NCBI RefSeq assembly: GCF_901000735.1
Contig: NC_081542.1
Span: 45,052,238 to 45,116,237 of the forward strand
Length of the DNA stretch: 64,000 nt
Direction of reading: 5' to 3'
From: Corylus avellana
Lineage: Eukaryota; Streptophyta; Magnoliopsida; Fagales; Betulaceae
Every line of letters begins with the position of its first letter. The first letter of the stretch is position 1. Of the stretch, positions 10,490 through 22,126 are shown one piece after another. Below the pieces are notes generated by a model that saw only the letters and a list, made by a program, of their open reading frames with translations, was not told the DNA's origin and made no database searches. Made by a program: the position numbers and the translations under genes.

Positions 10490-12268
10490 AACTGGCCTGA
10501 ATTTCGTTTCCACTTCGAGGATTTGTTTACAAGCTTGAAATTTATTCGATATATATCTCCTGCCAAAGAATCTCTTGGCTTCTGCACAAGTGTCTAGGAG
10601 GACTATCTGCCAATTGCCCAACACTGGCGTCATCACAACAGGCTTCATGACAAGAAGATAAAACATATAATCTGAAAGTAGTTTGCATAATTTTCTACTA
10701 TTGTCATCAGCACTAGGTTTGATTTCGGTTTCCTGCAGAAAGCAGAGTTCGGTAGCCAAGTGCCAGAGGAGAAGGCTTTCCGCGTATTGATACTCCACGA
10801 TGCTCCATTTTAGCTTGAAATAGATAGCGCTAGAAGTCTGCAGAAGAGCCCAATCACCTCTTTGTGAACATGCATCCATGGCAGCTCTTAAGTTGTTTGC
10901 AGTTAGGGATTTCATTCTCAGCTGATCGAAAATGAACCCCTTGAGATCTTCCCTGACCGTCTGTGAATGTGAAAAACGCAAGATTATCATCTTCTCTAGA
11001 ATTTTCCCAGCACCCACATAACCAGCCAAAGTGTACATCCAATTTGGAGGATCATTCAAGCAATAGCTTATCATATCCTACTGGGAAACAGATCTAGACC
11101 ACCTTCTTCTTTTCAGAAGGATTGCTGGAATGAATTTTCTCCAGCTACTCTTCAAGGCAATGAGGGTCCTGTTAGAAAAAATAAGCATCAACACCGATAT
11201 GGCCTCGAGGGCTAATGTCCCAATGAGCAAGGCATAAGTAAGTCTGGCATCGAACTTGTTCCGAAACACAAACGGCTTCTCAATTGAAACCACCATTAAT
11301 GTTGCTAGGATTGAAATGAAGCTAACAAAGCGGAGCATGTAGCCAGTTTGGCAACGAACAACATTAATCTTGGTGTGGAGAACCTCGTACATGAAATTAA
11401 GCTCACACTCTATTAGTCTGAATGCGTCAGTGGCAGTTCTAGTGAGAATAAAATCTCGGCTCAATTCTCTCTCTTTTGAGCTCAAAAGGAGGCCTACAAT
11501 AAGCCCCTTGAAGATTTCAAAGAGGCGAGATGCTTCTTCCAGTAATTGCATGTCGTCTAACCCGATCGGGTTTCCAAAGGGCTTCAAACACTTTTCTTCA
11601 CTTGTGGACAGAGAATCCATAGGATTCCCAGCATCCGAGGTTTGCATCACCTCCACATGTGATGGAACCTGGACCGACCTCATAGAAGAGTATATCTCAA
11701 TGGCTTCTTCATAGTCAGGCCCAGGATTTGGCTCCAGCAACACTGAACCCCCGAATTGGCTCAAGCTCGCAAGATACAGGGCACGCGTCCGCTCTGCATA
11801 CTTGATAGTTCCCACAGCAAACACCATTGTAGTGGGAATCCATAGCTTGCTTTGATCTGAAAGCGACTGATAGAAGATATAAGCAGTTGCCAGAACCTGC
11901 AATATGAGACCAATCAAGTGCCTCAGCCAAAACTCATTATCCTCAAGAGAAAACGAAGTAATGGTATCGGGGCCGCCAAGATGCAACAAAAGAAAGGAAG
12001 CCCAGAATGCAGTGAGATCCTCTTTCCCTTTTGGTTTACAAGCGTCTTCTTGGCTTTTGGAGATGAGCCCAATGGAGAAGACAGCAATCCAGTCGCCAAG
12101 CAAGTATGCCAGCCATATGAACACGAGAAGCAATTTGCTCCTCGTCCGTTTCCTGAAGTGCGACGCTAAAACTAAAAGTGCCTGGAGCAAGAGGCTTAGG
12201 ATAATACAGACCCGGAAATTCCATGCCTCCCATAGCCTCTGGACATTGTTGGCGATAGGGAGTTCCAT
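10490..12268 (-). pseudogene. DUF4220/DUF594 membrane protein gene 1a, broken
   Basis: Starts at 12268 (MELPIANN...) and has the DUF4220 membrane segments, then much of the DUF594 region. Two lesions are visible. First, the codon for a conserved Tyr (SISQYD in paralogs) is TAG at 11078-11080, so translation stops after 396 residues; the frame continues directly after it. Second, homology to the intact genes ends near 10490, where the sequence jumps into the 3' flank of NB1. This removes the C-terminal ~125 residues with the most conserved DUF594 block. A frame runs on to 10310, but its last ~60 residues are antisense NB1 sequence. It could still make a truncated membrane protein. Confidence 0.75.
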
Positions 12269-12856
12269 ACTATCTCTCTCTCCTTTTGGTTTAATTGCCC
12301 TGGTTAGACAATTACATTCATCGTCATCATTACAACTCCAGCTGTAAGCAACTCAATTAAATCCAGATCACTCAAATCATGATCGAAGGAAAGAGAAAAG
12401 TATATTCATGGAAGCTGTCGCGGAATCGTATATACCAGGAAGCTGTCGCTCGTGCCATATATAAGAAAGAAGTCGATAACAAATCAACGCAAATCAATAT
12501 TGTATTTTGTATATATAGTTAACATATAGTGATGATATATATAAAATCTCCATTCCGTTGAACCTTTTCAGGTGTCTACTCAGACAAAGATTCATAGCAA
12601 TATTTTCTTGCTATAAATTTTGTTTTTTGTTTTTGGTTTTTTTAATTAAGAACTTAGAATTTATTGAGTATTAGGTTGATTTATTATTCATGTTGTATAG
12701 CCCGAGTTATTACATTTACGATTTTCCATTAAGAAACAAACAAATGTATGCCGTATTAATTGCACTAATTATTGTTGAACTAGCAATATTCGGATTGATG
12801 AGAACTGATTGAGCTACCCTTAGAGACTTTATAGACTATTTGTAATTGTTGCAATC

Positions 12857-14262
12857 CAAGGGCAGACCTACTGGTATCATTGGGGGGATGAATATCCCCC
12901 AAAGTTTTTGAAATATTTTTTAAAGTAGGCATATTTTATATATTTATTCCAAAATTTACAAATTTGTCCACCCAAATTAAAAAAGATGTCCCTCCAAAAT
13001 AATTTTTTACTCACCAGACTTTTTCGATTAGGGGCGAATGTCCCATCTTCAGCAAAGGCTTTCTCGATTAAAAAAAAAACACTCACCAGAGACTTTCTTT
13101 TCTCTCAAACAATCTTTTCTCGATTAATAAAAAAAAAAAAACTCTCTCTCTCTCTCACCAGACTTTCTCTTCTCTCAAACTCTCTTTCTCCATTAAGAAA
13201 AAAAAACCCTCTTGAAGAGGGTACCAGTCTCTTATCTCTCTCAGGCTGCACCGCTACTGCATGAAGTCTTGCTGAGTTGGTGTTAATTTGTTAGCCCCCA
13301 CCACCACCCAATTCATCTGAACAAAGTCTTGCTATTCAGTATTCACCTCATTTCTCAACAAATAATTGTGCAGGTTGTTTGTCTCATATCATCTATTGAA
13401 GGTTCCTTTAAATCCTTTGTCTTTGTGACTTATATGCATTGTTAATTTGTTACTTTGTTGGTTACTTTTGTTTTGTTGGTTAATTTGATGGGTTTTAATT
13501 AATTAATTTATTTAGCATTCTTTCATTTGTTAGTGGTATTAAAAATTATAATAAAATTCTAATAAAAATCTTATACTTCTAGATATTTTAGTTAATAGTT
13601 ATTAGTAGCTGTGGGCTGTATGGCTTAGTTGTTAAAGATTAAAACTAACATTTTGACTTATCTAATTTGAGATTTTATAATATTAAAATTTGGGTTATCT
13701 TTATTATTGTAGGTTGCAGCATTGTTTTGGCTTATCTCAGACTCTTAGCATTATTGTTGGGAGCTTTAGGGGTTAGGGCATTTTGTTAAGAGAAACAATT
13801 CACGCTCAAATGTACAATTTTTTTTGAATCATATAGATTGTGTTTAGTTTATATTGCTAATAATATATGTTAATGTGTGTCTGTAATGCCATAAGATTAA
13901 AATTTTGAATAAGTATTTACTGTATTTTGATGTAGAAAAATTATACAAGTTTTATTTTTAGCTTTCATTGTTGGTTAATTTCATGGATTTTAATTCATTA
14001 ATTTATTTGGCATTCTTTCACTTGTTAGTGGTAATAAGAATTATAATACAATTCAACAAAATAACTTGTAATTTACTATGAAATTATATCTCACCATATG
14101 AACCTATGTATTTATATAAATATGATAGGTGTCACTATGGTCACGCCTAAGTAAAATAGTCACAATTAATTTCTTCAGCCTACCCATTTAATTAGAAAAA
14201 ATAAAAAAATAAAAAAATAAAAAATCAACACCCCACACTCAAAATCCTGATTCCGCCCCCAG
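12857..14262. mobile_element. hAT-like non-autonomous element, 1.4 kb
   Basis: Flanked by a perfect 8-bp duplication TTGCAATC at 12849-12856 and 14263-14270. The ends CAAGGGCAGACC and (inverse) CTGGGGGCGGAA resemble the CAGGGGYGGA ends of the MITE at 659-1090. The subterminal text (GTCCCTCCAAAATAAT) also matches that element. Internal sequence is AT-rich with CT runs and no transposase frame. Near 14125-14230 it holds a SINE-like 3' end. Confidence 0.75.
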
Positions 14263-14437
14263 TTGCAATCCTTCTACTTCAATGATTGTCATATGTTTGC
14301 ATATGAGGTGATGCAACTTCTCCTGTAATGCACGTTCTTTTATGCAAAATATCAAGTTCTTTTTAATGTTTGGCATTTATGGGAAAGCATCACCTTCTAC
14401 ATAAAGCATCACTTGTGTATTTCATGACCATTAGTAT

Positions 14438-14728
14438 GTCCTTCAGTTATTATATATATTAAGCTGGTTTGGTAACACTAATTAGGTTAATTTTTTTTTT
14501 AGAAAAAAAAAAAGATAAATATTAACAAACAATTTAAAATACAAATTAAACACTTACAAAACGTTTAAAAATTATTTTCACCTTTATTTACAACTAAAAA
14601 GTTCCCAAAAAAAAAAAAAAACACATTTTAAAAAGTTTTGTAAAACTGTAGAAATATATATTAAAATATAGAAAAAACAACTCTCATAAACTTTTAACGC
14701 TTTTGTAATTATCTGACTTAACTTCAAG
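14438..14728 (+). repeat. Dispersed AT-rich repeat (partner of 1-279)
   Basis: Inverse of the first 279 bases of the window. Non-coding. It lies directly upstream of the NB gene remnant. Confidence 0.6.
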
Positions 14729-14814
14729 AGCGTTCAACTTCGTGTATCCAACTTTAAAAGGTACGTGGAAAAATGACATTGCAAAGTTATTAAATTTAAC
14801 AAGGCTACTGTGAA

Positions 14815-15178
14815 ATCCTAGCTCTAACGGAATGATAGACCAAAAGTGATGAAAGGGTATTATTATATACCAAAGCTGATTATATATATTCCAATATAAA
14901 GTAAAGCCAAGACCAGTTCCTTTTATCTAAGAAATCTTTTTCTTTTCCCCCTTTTTCCACGAAATAACAAGGCAATTAAGAATCAATGAAGAACATATAT
15001 AACTCTCTATTGAAGGTAGGTATATATCACAAGAAGAACATTTTAAAATGCAATGCCACCATGTTTACTATATTTACTATTAAATGATATGTGAAAAACG
15101 AAAGTCCTAAGAATATCATACAACTGGCGCATGGCCGGAAGGATGTCACCGGTACGTAGAGCTAGCTCTCGGTCAGTT
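14815..15178 (+). pseudogene. Remnant of an NB gene: leader and first codons only
   Basis: Aligns with the leaders of NB1-3: TATA-like core, CT tract, AACTCTCTATTGAAGGTAGG, and the ATGATATGTGAAAAAC uORF start. About 66 bp including the main ATG is deleted. It continues with GGCCGGAAGGATGTCACCGG and AGCTCTCGGTC, which match NB codons ~20-35. It then jumps straight into the 3' flank of the convergent DUF4220 gene. The rest of the NB body is gone. Confidence 0.75.
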
Positions 15179-15221
15179 AATGCTGGTAGTTTGAATATTC
15201 CTATCAAAAGACAACTGCAGA

Positions 15222-17995
15222 TCAGTGACAACAATTAAATTTTGAAAACTCTTTGCATCTGGACGTAGGCTCAGCGGGATCATGCACTGCAGCCGCATTG
15301 TTGTTTTCATTTTGAGGATTGTCATCAATTTTGATACCAGTTTGGCGTTCATGCTCGTAGAACTGTGTTCCCAAGCCAAGGTGATTCATCAGAAGCCAAA
15401 CGAATGTCAAGAGTTCTCCACCCCTACTTGGTTGCTGTGCATGCACATTTGGTAAACACTTGATGGCAGCATAAGACATCAATTCCATCCAAACTCTGCT
15501 CATTACCATCCATTTGTCCACATCCAATTTCTTTAGCTGTTTTGCGAGGATGCATGCATCAAATAACACAGATTTGCTTTTGCTATTACCCTTCACAACA
15601 GCTTGTCTGAAATTGGATGTTTTCACAGCTAAGACTTCGCGACAGCCTTCAGGTTGCCCCGATTTTTTTATTTTTTTTTCCCTGAAGAATCTTTTGGCTT
15701 CTGCACAAGTGTCCTGGAAGGCTATTTGCCAATTGCCCAACACCGGGGCCATCAATGCAGGCTGCATAACAACAAGATGAAACATATAATCCGAAAGTTG
15801 TTTGCATATTTCTTTATCATGATTAGGCTGATTCTCATTACAAGATTCGGGAGGCTTTTTGTCAGGTTGTTCCTCCTGATAGAGTAGTTCGGTAGCCAAG
15901 TGCCAAAGCATAAGGCTTTCTGCGTATTCATACGCGTCGATGCTCCACTTTAGTTTGAAACTGCTAGAAGTCTGCATAAGAGCCCAGTCACCTCTTTGTG
16001 AACATGCCTCCATGGCAGCTTTTAAATCGTTTGCAGTCAAAGATTTCATCCTCAGCTGCTCGAAAATAAACTTCTTCAGATCTTCAGTGACCACCAATGT
16101 ACGTGAAAAAAGCAAGATGCAAATCTTGTCTAGAATTTCCCCAAGGTGGACGAAATCATTAGCAAACTTGGACAACCATTCTGCAGGACCTTTCAAGCAA
16201 TGGCTTATCATATCATACTGGGAAATGGACCTAGACCACCTTTCTGTCCTCAAAACGAAAAATGCAATGCGTTTGCTCCACTCATGCGTCAGGGCAATGG
16301 TGGTCCAGTCACAAAAAATAAGCATCAGAAGAGTTACCGCCTCGAAGGCTAACGCCCCGAAGAGCAAGGCGTAAGAAAGCTTGATATCGAACTCCTTTTC
16401 AAACAAATGCTTCTTCTCAATTGAACGGAAAGCCAGGAATGCACCCAGGAGTGAAGAAATGCCAATAAAGCGGAAGATGTACCCAACTCGGCAACGAACC
16501 ACAACCACCTTGGTGTGGAGAAGATCATAGATGAAATTAAGCTCATACGCTATTATCTTGAATGCCTGTCTTGCATTTATACTAAGGAAAAATTGCCGGC
16601 TCCATTCTCGGTCTTTTGAGCTCAAAAGGTAGCCCACAATAAGTCCCTTGAATTTTTTAAAGAGGCGATGTGCTACTTTTAGTAATTTTATTTTGGAATC
16701 CCAATCCATTTTTTCATGTGGGGAAACCTCAGGATACTTAATCTCCGGTACCTCTCTCCTACTCTGTTAGAATATTATAAATTAAATAATTAAATTAATT
16801 AACTTTTTAAATAGATAAAATTACACTTTACTCCCTCAAAGTTTGAACTCGAACATCTTTAATTTGATTTATAATGTTTCAATTTTTAATTACAATGCAC
16901 CCATCAAAGTTTTAAATTTTTTCAATGTAGCCAATTCGTTAACTATTTCCGTCAAATTTAATTGAAAATTGATCACATGCCAGACACTTGTATTTTTTTG
17001 TCTTAAATTTTTAAAAATGCCCCCAACTAAAACCTATATATATAAATTGGTGGCTTGGCCACCTCAAATGGCCAAAGAGCAACCCGAATTTTTTTTTTTT
17101 TTTAATAAAAAATAAAATTATAGGAGCAATTTAATATTTTTTTACAATTTTCGTTAGAGAAGACGGTTATGGCTAATGGATATGCCACATTTAAATGTTT
17201 TTAACTTTAGTGGGGTACATTATAAAAATTAAAACATTACAGGTCAAATTAAAAATTAACTCAAACTTTGAGAGTAAAATATGATTTTACCTTTTAAATA
17301 AATAACAATTTAATATAGTATTATAATAAAATAAAATATAAATTAAATAATTAAGTTTGGTAGAGAACCTGTAAATCAACGGTGCCCTTTTTCACCGCCG
17401 CTTCATATTGAGGCCCGGGGTCTGCATTTGGCAATACTGAACGACCAAAACGGACCAAGCTTGAGAGATAGAGAGCACGCGTCCGCTCCGCGTACTTGAT
17501 AGTTCCGGCAACAAACACCAATGCCGTGGGAATCCACAGCTTATTATGCTTCGGAAACGTTTGATAGAAGATGTAAGAAGTGCTGAGAAGCTGAACAACG
17601 AGCCCCGTGAAGTGCCTAAACCAGAACTGATTATCCTCAATGGCATAAGAAGTAATTGTATCGGGGCCTCCAAGATGGAGCAAAAGAAAGGAAGCCCAGA
17701 ATGCCATGAACTCCGCTTCATGGCTCCCTTCCTTGGGCGGTTTATGATCTCTCGCATCGTCACCTTTGTTTTTGGTGATTAGTCCGATGGCAACGGCGGC
17801 GATCCAGTCACAAAGCAAGTATGCCATCCAAACGCTCGCGTGTATCAGTTTCCGTCTGGTCCGTTTTCTCCAGGGCGATAACAAAAGTAAAGATGCCTGC
17901 ATGCCGAGGCTCAAGGCAATACAGCCCCGGAGATTCCAGGATTGCCATACCCTCTTGAAGCCGTCGAGGAGGACGTTGAACACATATCCTGACAT
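15222..17995 (-). CDS. DUF4220/DUF594 multi-pass membrane protein 1b, two exons
   Basis: Predicted membrane protein of unknown biochemical role, about 722 residues. Exon 1 is 17369-17995 and exon 2 is 15222-16763. The phase-0 intron 16764-17368 has a GT donor (CAG/GTTCTC) and AG acceptor (AACAG/AGT) and keeps the frame. Exon 1 carries hydrophobic segments around the motifs WNLRGC, YLLCDW and HLGGPDTITSY. Exon 2 holds two more membrane spans, then the soluble half ending in the DUF594 signature GGELLTFVWLLMNHLGLG. The tail ends in FNCCH. I chose ATG 17995 (MSGYVFNVLL) because it aligns with the start of the gene at 53838; an in-frame ATG at 18070 would add 25 residues. The intron contains a 478-bp MITE, and the paralogs have no intron here. 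Confidence 0.8.
16814..17291. mobile_element. Mutator-type MITE inside the DUF4220-1b intron
   Basis: Perfect 9-bp duplication TTTTAAATA at 16805-16813 and 17292-17300. The ends GATAAAATTACACTTTACTC and (inverse) GGTAAAATCATATTTTACTC are imperfect inverted repeats. The 9-bp TSD fits Mutator-like elements. An 18-bp direct repeat (TATAAATTAAATAATTAA) lies just outside it at 16776-16793 and 17337-17354. Confidence 0.85.
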
Positions 17996-18835
17996 ATTTA
18001 CTATGAATTTACCTGGATGTGCTTTTGAATCCAAGATTGTCAAGTTTATATATAAAAGCAATATATACATGTAGAGTCACATGACTCACGTTATTGGTGA
18101 ATAAATCTCACGTAGAATCTTCATTTGGAGGATCTTGTAAATTTTCAATGGATTCAGTTGATGTTAACTTGGATCACTACTAGCGGCTTCACTTAGAATT
18201 ATTATTTATTTTTTATTTTTAGAAGAACAAACTATTTACTTTTTTATTCGAATAAACTCCACAATAACTTTCTTTATATTTTTTATATACCATTTAAACA
18301 TTCTTTAAATTAAATGCGAGAAATGGAAAGGAAAGAAAAAGTCATTTAAACATTGTTTTAAATAGAAAAATGTTATGTGTTTTCCTCGTCATAGGTGAAA
18401 ATTATTTTATAAAAACTAAGTGAGAGAAATAAGAACAACTTTCTTTTTTATAAAATAATTTTCACATATGATTAGAAGGACAAGAAAAGAACACCATGAG
18501 AACATCTATCATTTTCCTTTTAAATATATGTTAGAAGAAAGAGAGGGGAGATAGAGATAAAGAATTTTTATATTAAAATAATGTTAAGAAAAGCAAAAGT
18601 GTTACCCTAAGTGCTCCATTGGGTTAGGTAACAGAAAGAGCTAGTCTGTTTCCGGTGATAATTTTTAAGAGTTTTCCTTACACTTAAAGGAATATAATGA
18701 GATTTAAAAAGGCTGAAGTTAGTGCTCTTATAACGTCTTTGTAATTGTATTGGGAAAAAAAAAATTATCTATAGAAAAAGTCTAAAAAATCTTTTTAGAA
18801 AAAAAAAAAAACCCTCCTCATTTTCAATCTTTTCT
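17996..18835. other. Intergenic, upstream of DUF4220-1b
   Basis: AT-rich promoter-side sequence of the minus-strand gene. No gene is visible. Around 18770 it changes to sequence that repeats the first kilobase of the window. Confidence 0.5.
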
Positions 18836-19103
18836 CAAAATGCAATTTTAGAATTTTTTAGAGGAAAAAGTCAAAGAACTGATTTTTTTTTTTTACCTAT
18901 TTTTTTCCTAGTACAATTTTTTAGATATTAAAAATACTATTTAATTTTTTTAATGTATCCCAAACGAACTCTTAATCTCTCTAGCAACCTGTTGTCAATG
19001 GTCACAAGATTACACCCAAACCCTAGTTCACTTAAAGCTAAGCTCTATGGTTTAACACCCAGCTTCCAACTAGGGCTCACAAAACCAACTCAAATCCTGT
19101 AAT

Positions 19104-19675
19104 GGAAGATTTAACAAGATTAGTGTCGAGAGTGGGGAATGAAAACTCTATTAATATATTGGGAGATAAATGGCTCCAGTCTCTTATTCCTTGTACTGCC
19201 TAATCACCGACAAGAATTTTTGACAGAGTAGCTAAAGTAAAGGAGCTTATTGATAAAGACTCAAATTGGCATGGTGGAAGGAGTCAGCAAGCATCTGTGG
19301 CATGGCTATATCTCCCAACAACAACAAGATCAAATGGTGTGGATTGGTACCAATTAAGAATGAGAAATTTTTAGTCAAAAGTGCTTATCATCTAGAAAAA
19401 GGAAGGGTTCTATTCGGAAAAGGAGGATGCTCATATACACGACCTTTTACAAATTTGTGGAAGGAGATCTGGCAGAGTTAGAATTCTAGGGTAATGAAGA
19501 TGTTTTTATGAAGGGCTTGTAACAATATTCTTCCACAAAGAAAAATCTCTATAAGCCGAGAATAGTTCCAGACTCACTTTGTCCTATTTGTGCATCGGAA
19601 GCAGAGACACTTGGTCATATTATTTGGAATTGTTTGTCGTGTAAAGATGTCTAGGCCGAATGTAATATGAAAATA
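19104..19675 (+). pseudogene. LINE reverse-transcriptase relic, second copy
   Basis: Same broken zf-RVT region as at 1108-1680, nearly identical in sequence and with the same stops. This shows it was duplicated after it had decayed. Confidence 0.7.
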
Positions 19676-19795
19676 CAAAAATGTTCTAGTGATCGATGAA
19701 GATGACTTCCTAAGTTTTTTTGAAAATCTCAAAGAGAGATTAGATTCTCTCGCATTCTTTGTCGTTTATCTTTGTGAACAAAAGAAATTATCAGT

Positions 19796-20405
19796 GTACG
19801 AAAGGCCCATATAAAGTAAAGTCCCTTCCCCCTTCTTCATTTACAAGGTAAGTATCAATAAAGAACATCTAACAATATGATAGAAGGAATTAAAGTTTTA
19901 TAGTATCAACTTTAACATCGTTCAACCTCTATTTTCTTGAATAAAAAGAAATAATCAGTGTACAAAAGGAATCATCTGATAAAAGAAAACTTTCCCTTTT
20001 CACTAAGAACAAGGTAAGTATCATAAAGAAAACATTCAATCATATCATTGAAGCAACGAATTTTTTATACTATCAAACTTATATTCTCTTTCATTTTTAA
20101 TGAGGAAAAATAAATAATCATTGCATGAAAGGCCCCATCCTATATAAAGTAATAAACTTCAACAAGTACCTATTTCCCTTTTCTCTCTTAATAAGGTAAG
20201 CATCAATAAAGACATCTAACCCTATGAGAGAAGCAATTTAGAAATCTTAATTAAAACTATATATCGATCTATGTTCCCTAGCAGTCTTCCTCTTTCATTT
20301 TTATGGACAAAAAGATATAATCAGCACGGAAAAGGTTGATAAAGTTAAATTGTCCTACGTCCATGTCCTTTTCTCTAATAGCAAGTTAGGCATCAATCAC
20401 CATCG
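19796..20405 (+). repeat. Four promoter/leader-like repeats, second array
   Basis: Counterpart of 1800-2405 with the same four units and spacing. A SINE-like fragment and a GC-rich GGGGTGG block follow at 20406-20660. Confidence 0.65.
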
Positions 20406-20660
20406 GTGCATGGTGGTTGTTTAGTGGTCTCAAGAATATTTTCAAAGTGGTTATACATGTATTTAGATGAAAGTTTGACTCTTAAAATGAGAATGTTCAA
20501 TCTTATTAGTATTAGTCGTTTTGAATTTTACTAATACCCTGATGAAGCCGAACCAGCCACCCTCAAGGGCCATGGGGTGGTCCGGCCTGATAGCCACCCC
20601 CAGCTAAAATGGGGTGGTCCGGCCACCCACTATGGCCAAGATGGAGTGGCCAGCCACCCT

Positions 20661-22126
20661 TTTTTATTATTATTATTATTATTATTCTTAAATAATATTT
20701 TATTATTATTTTTTGTTAGTGGGACAGGTGTCCCATTTGTGCCTCTAAGATTTATGAAAATAAATCCTAACCATAAATGGGATATTCGCCAATCCATTTT
20801 GGACTGAAGAGGATCCTATTCCGTGAAGGATGAGATATATTTTTTAATATCTCTTGTTGTCATGCTTTTCATTTTGCCTAGTTGAAGAGCTTGACTAGAA
20901 CTGTATAAAAAGAATGGTCAAACTATTGAAAAGATCTTTCTGTTTCATTTATTTATTTATTTTTTATGCAGATTAATAAGTGTGATTTAGATAAATGATA
21001 TCAAAAAATTCATACATTAATGGGTGAAAGAAAAAAAAAAAATCAATTAGCACATTTTAAAAAAAACATTACTCATATATGTTGTTGCTAATGTGCATAT
21101 GATCATGAGTAACAACTTTGTACAATAATCACTGATGTACATATATATCATCGGCAATGACTAAAAATTGTCGTCCTTGATAGGATTGATATCATCGATG
21201 ACCGAGTGTCGACGTGGCTGATAACTTGGAATGTAGCATATTGCCAGTCTTAGACTTCTTCGAAAACATGTACATATAGTTGGAACTGACTAGGAACAAG
21301 ACTTAGGACACGCAACAACACTGCCATCTTTAAATTTCTTCAAAACTTCTCAAGTTTGAACTCATTTGGGACGCAACTGCAATGTGATGCGCTGCTTGAT
21401 CTTCAAGGTCCTTTTTAACAAGAATAGTTCGAATTGACTTTAACGGAACTTGGAATGAGCAGTTTTGTGCAACTTTCAATCTTCTCATTACATCCCATTT
21501 TAACGCAGTAAAAATTGGAATTAAAAACTATTCATGAAATTAATAATTATAGTATTTTGAGTTAGCTTTCCAACACCAACAACTATATTTTCATCTAAGT
21601 TTGAATTAAAAAATTATAATTATTTTCCTCTGACTAGGTCAATGTCAGACAACACAACTATTCATGTCTTGGATGAACCTTTTCACCGACTTAACGTTAC
21701 GCTTCTTACAAAATATGTTTTGATATTGGATTATTCAACACAAAATGTATTGTTAGCTCCAACGATGTCGTTTGGTTTGAAATTACTGAAATTAAATATG
21801 AACTGTCATTTTTTTTTTTTTTTTTTGTGATAGGAGATGTCCTGTTGTTATTTCTACAGCACCAAAGCGGCATTCATATTGAACAAACATTTCATATCAG
21901 ACTTACTATCATTTTGTAGAGTAAACTGAAGATATATATACGGATCACAGAATTTAAATAAGGAATATGAAGAAGTATTAGTAGCAACATTACAATATTG
22001 TAGTACATTTTGGATACAAAGATACAATAAAAGAATTTTATAGGAGTACGTGATGCATATATATATATATATATAATTAATGTTTATGCATGCTCAGTAT
22101 CGTCTGGGAGAACTGAAGATCGATCT
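20661..22126. other. Intergenic, 3' flank of LRR2
   Basis: AT-rich, no gene. The part from about 21880 (ATTGAACAAACATTTCAT, ATCATTTTGTAGAG) is shared with the 3' flanks of LRR3 and LRR4 and probably represents 3' UTR. Confidence 0.55.

Noticed and set aside
10310..10490. C-terminal part of the frame 10310-11074 as real protein
   Set aside because: It has no match in the paralogous DUF4220 proteins and is simply antisense of NB1 and its flank.
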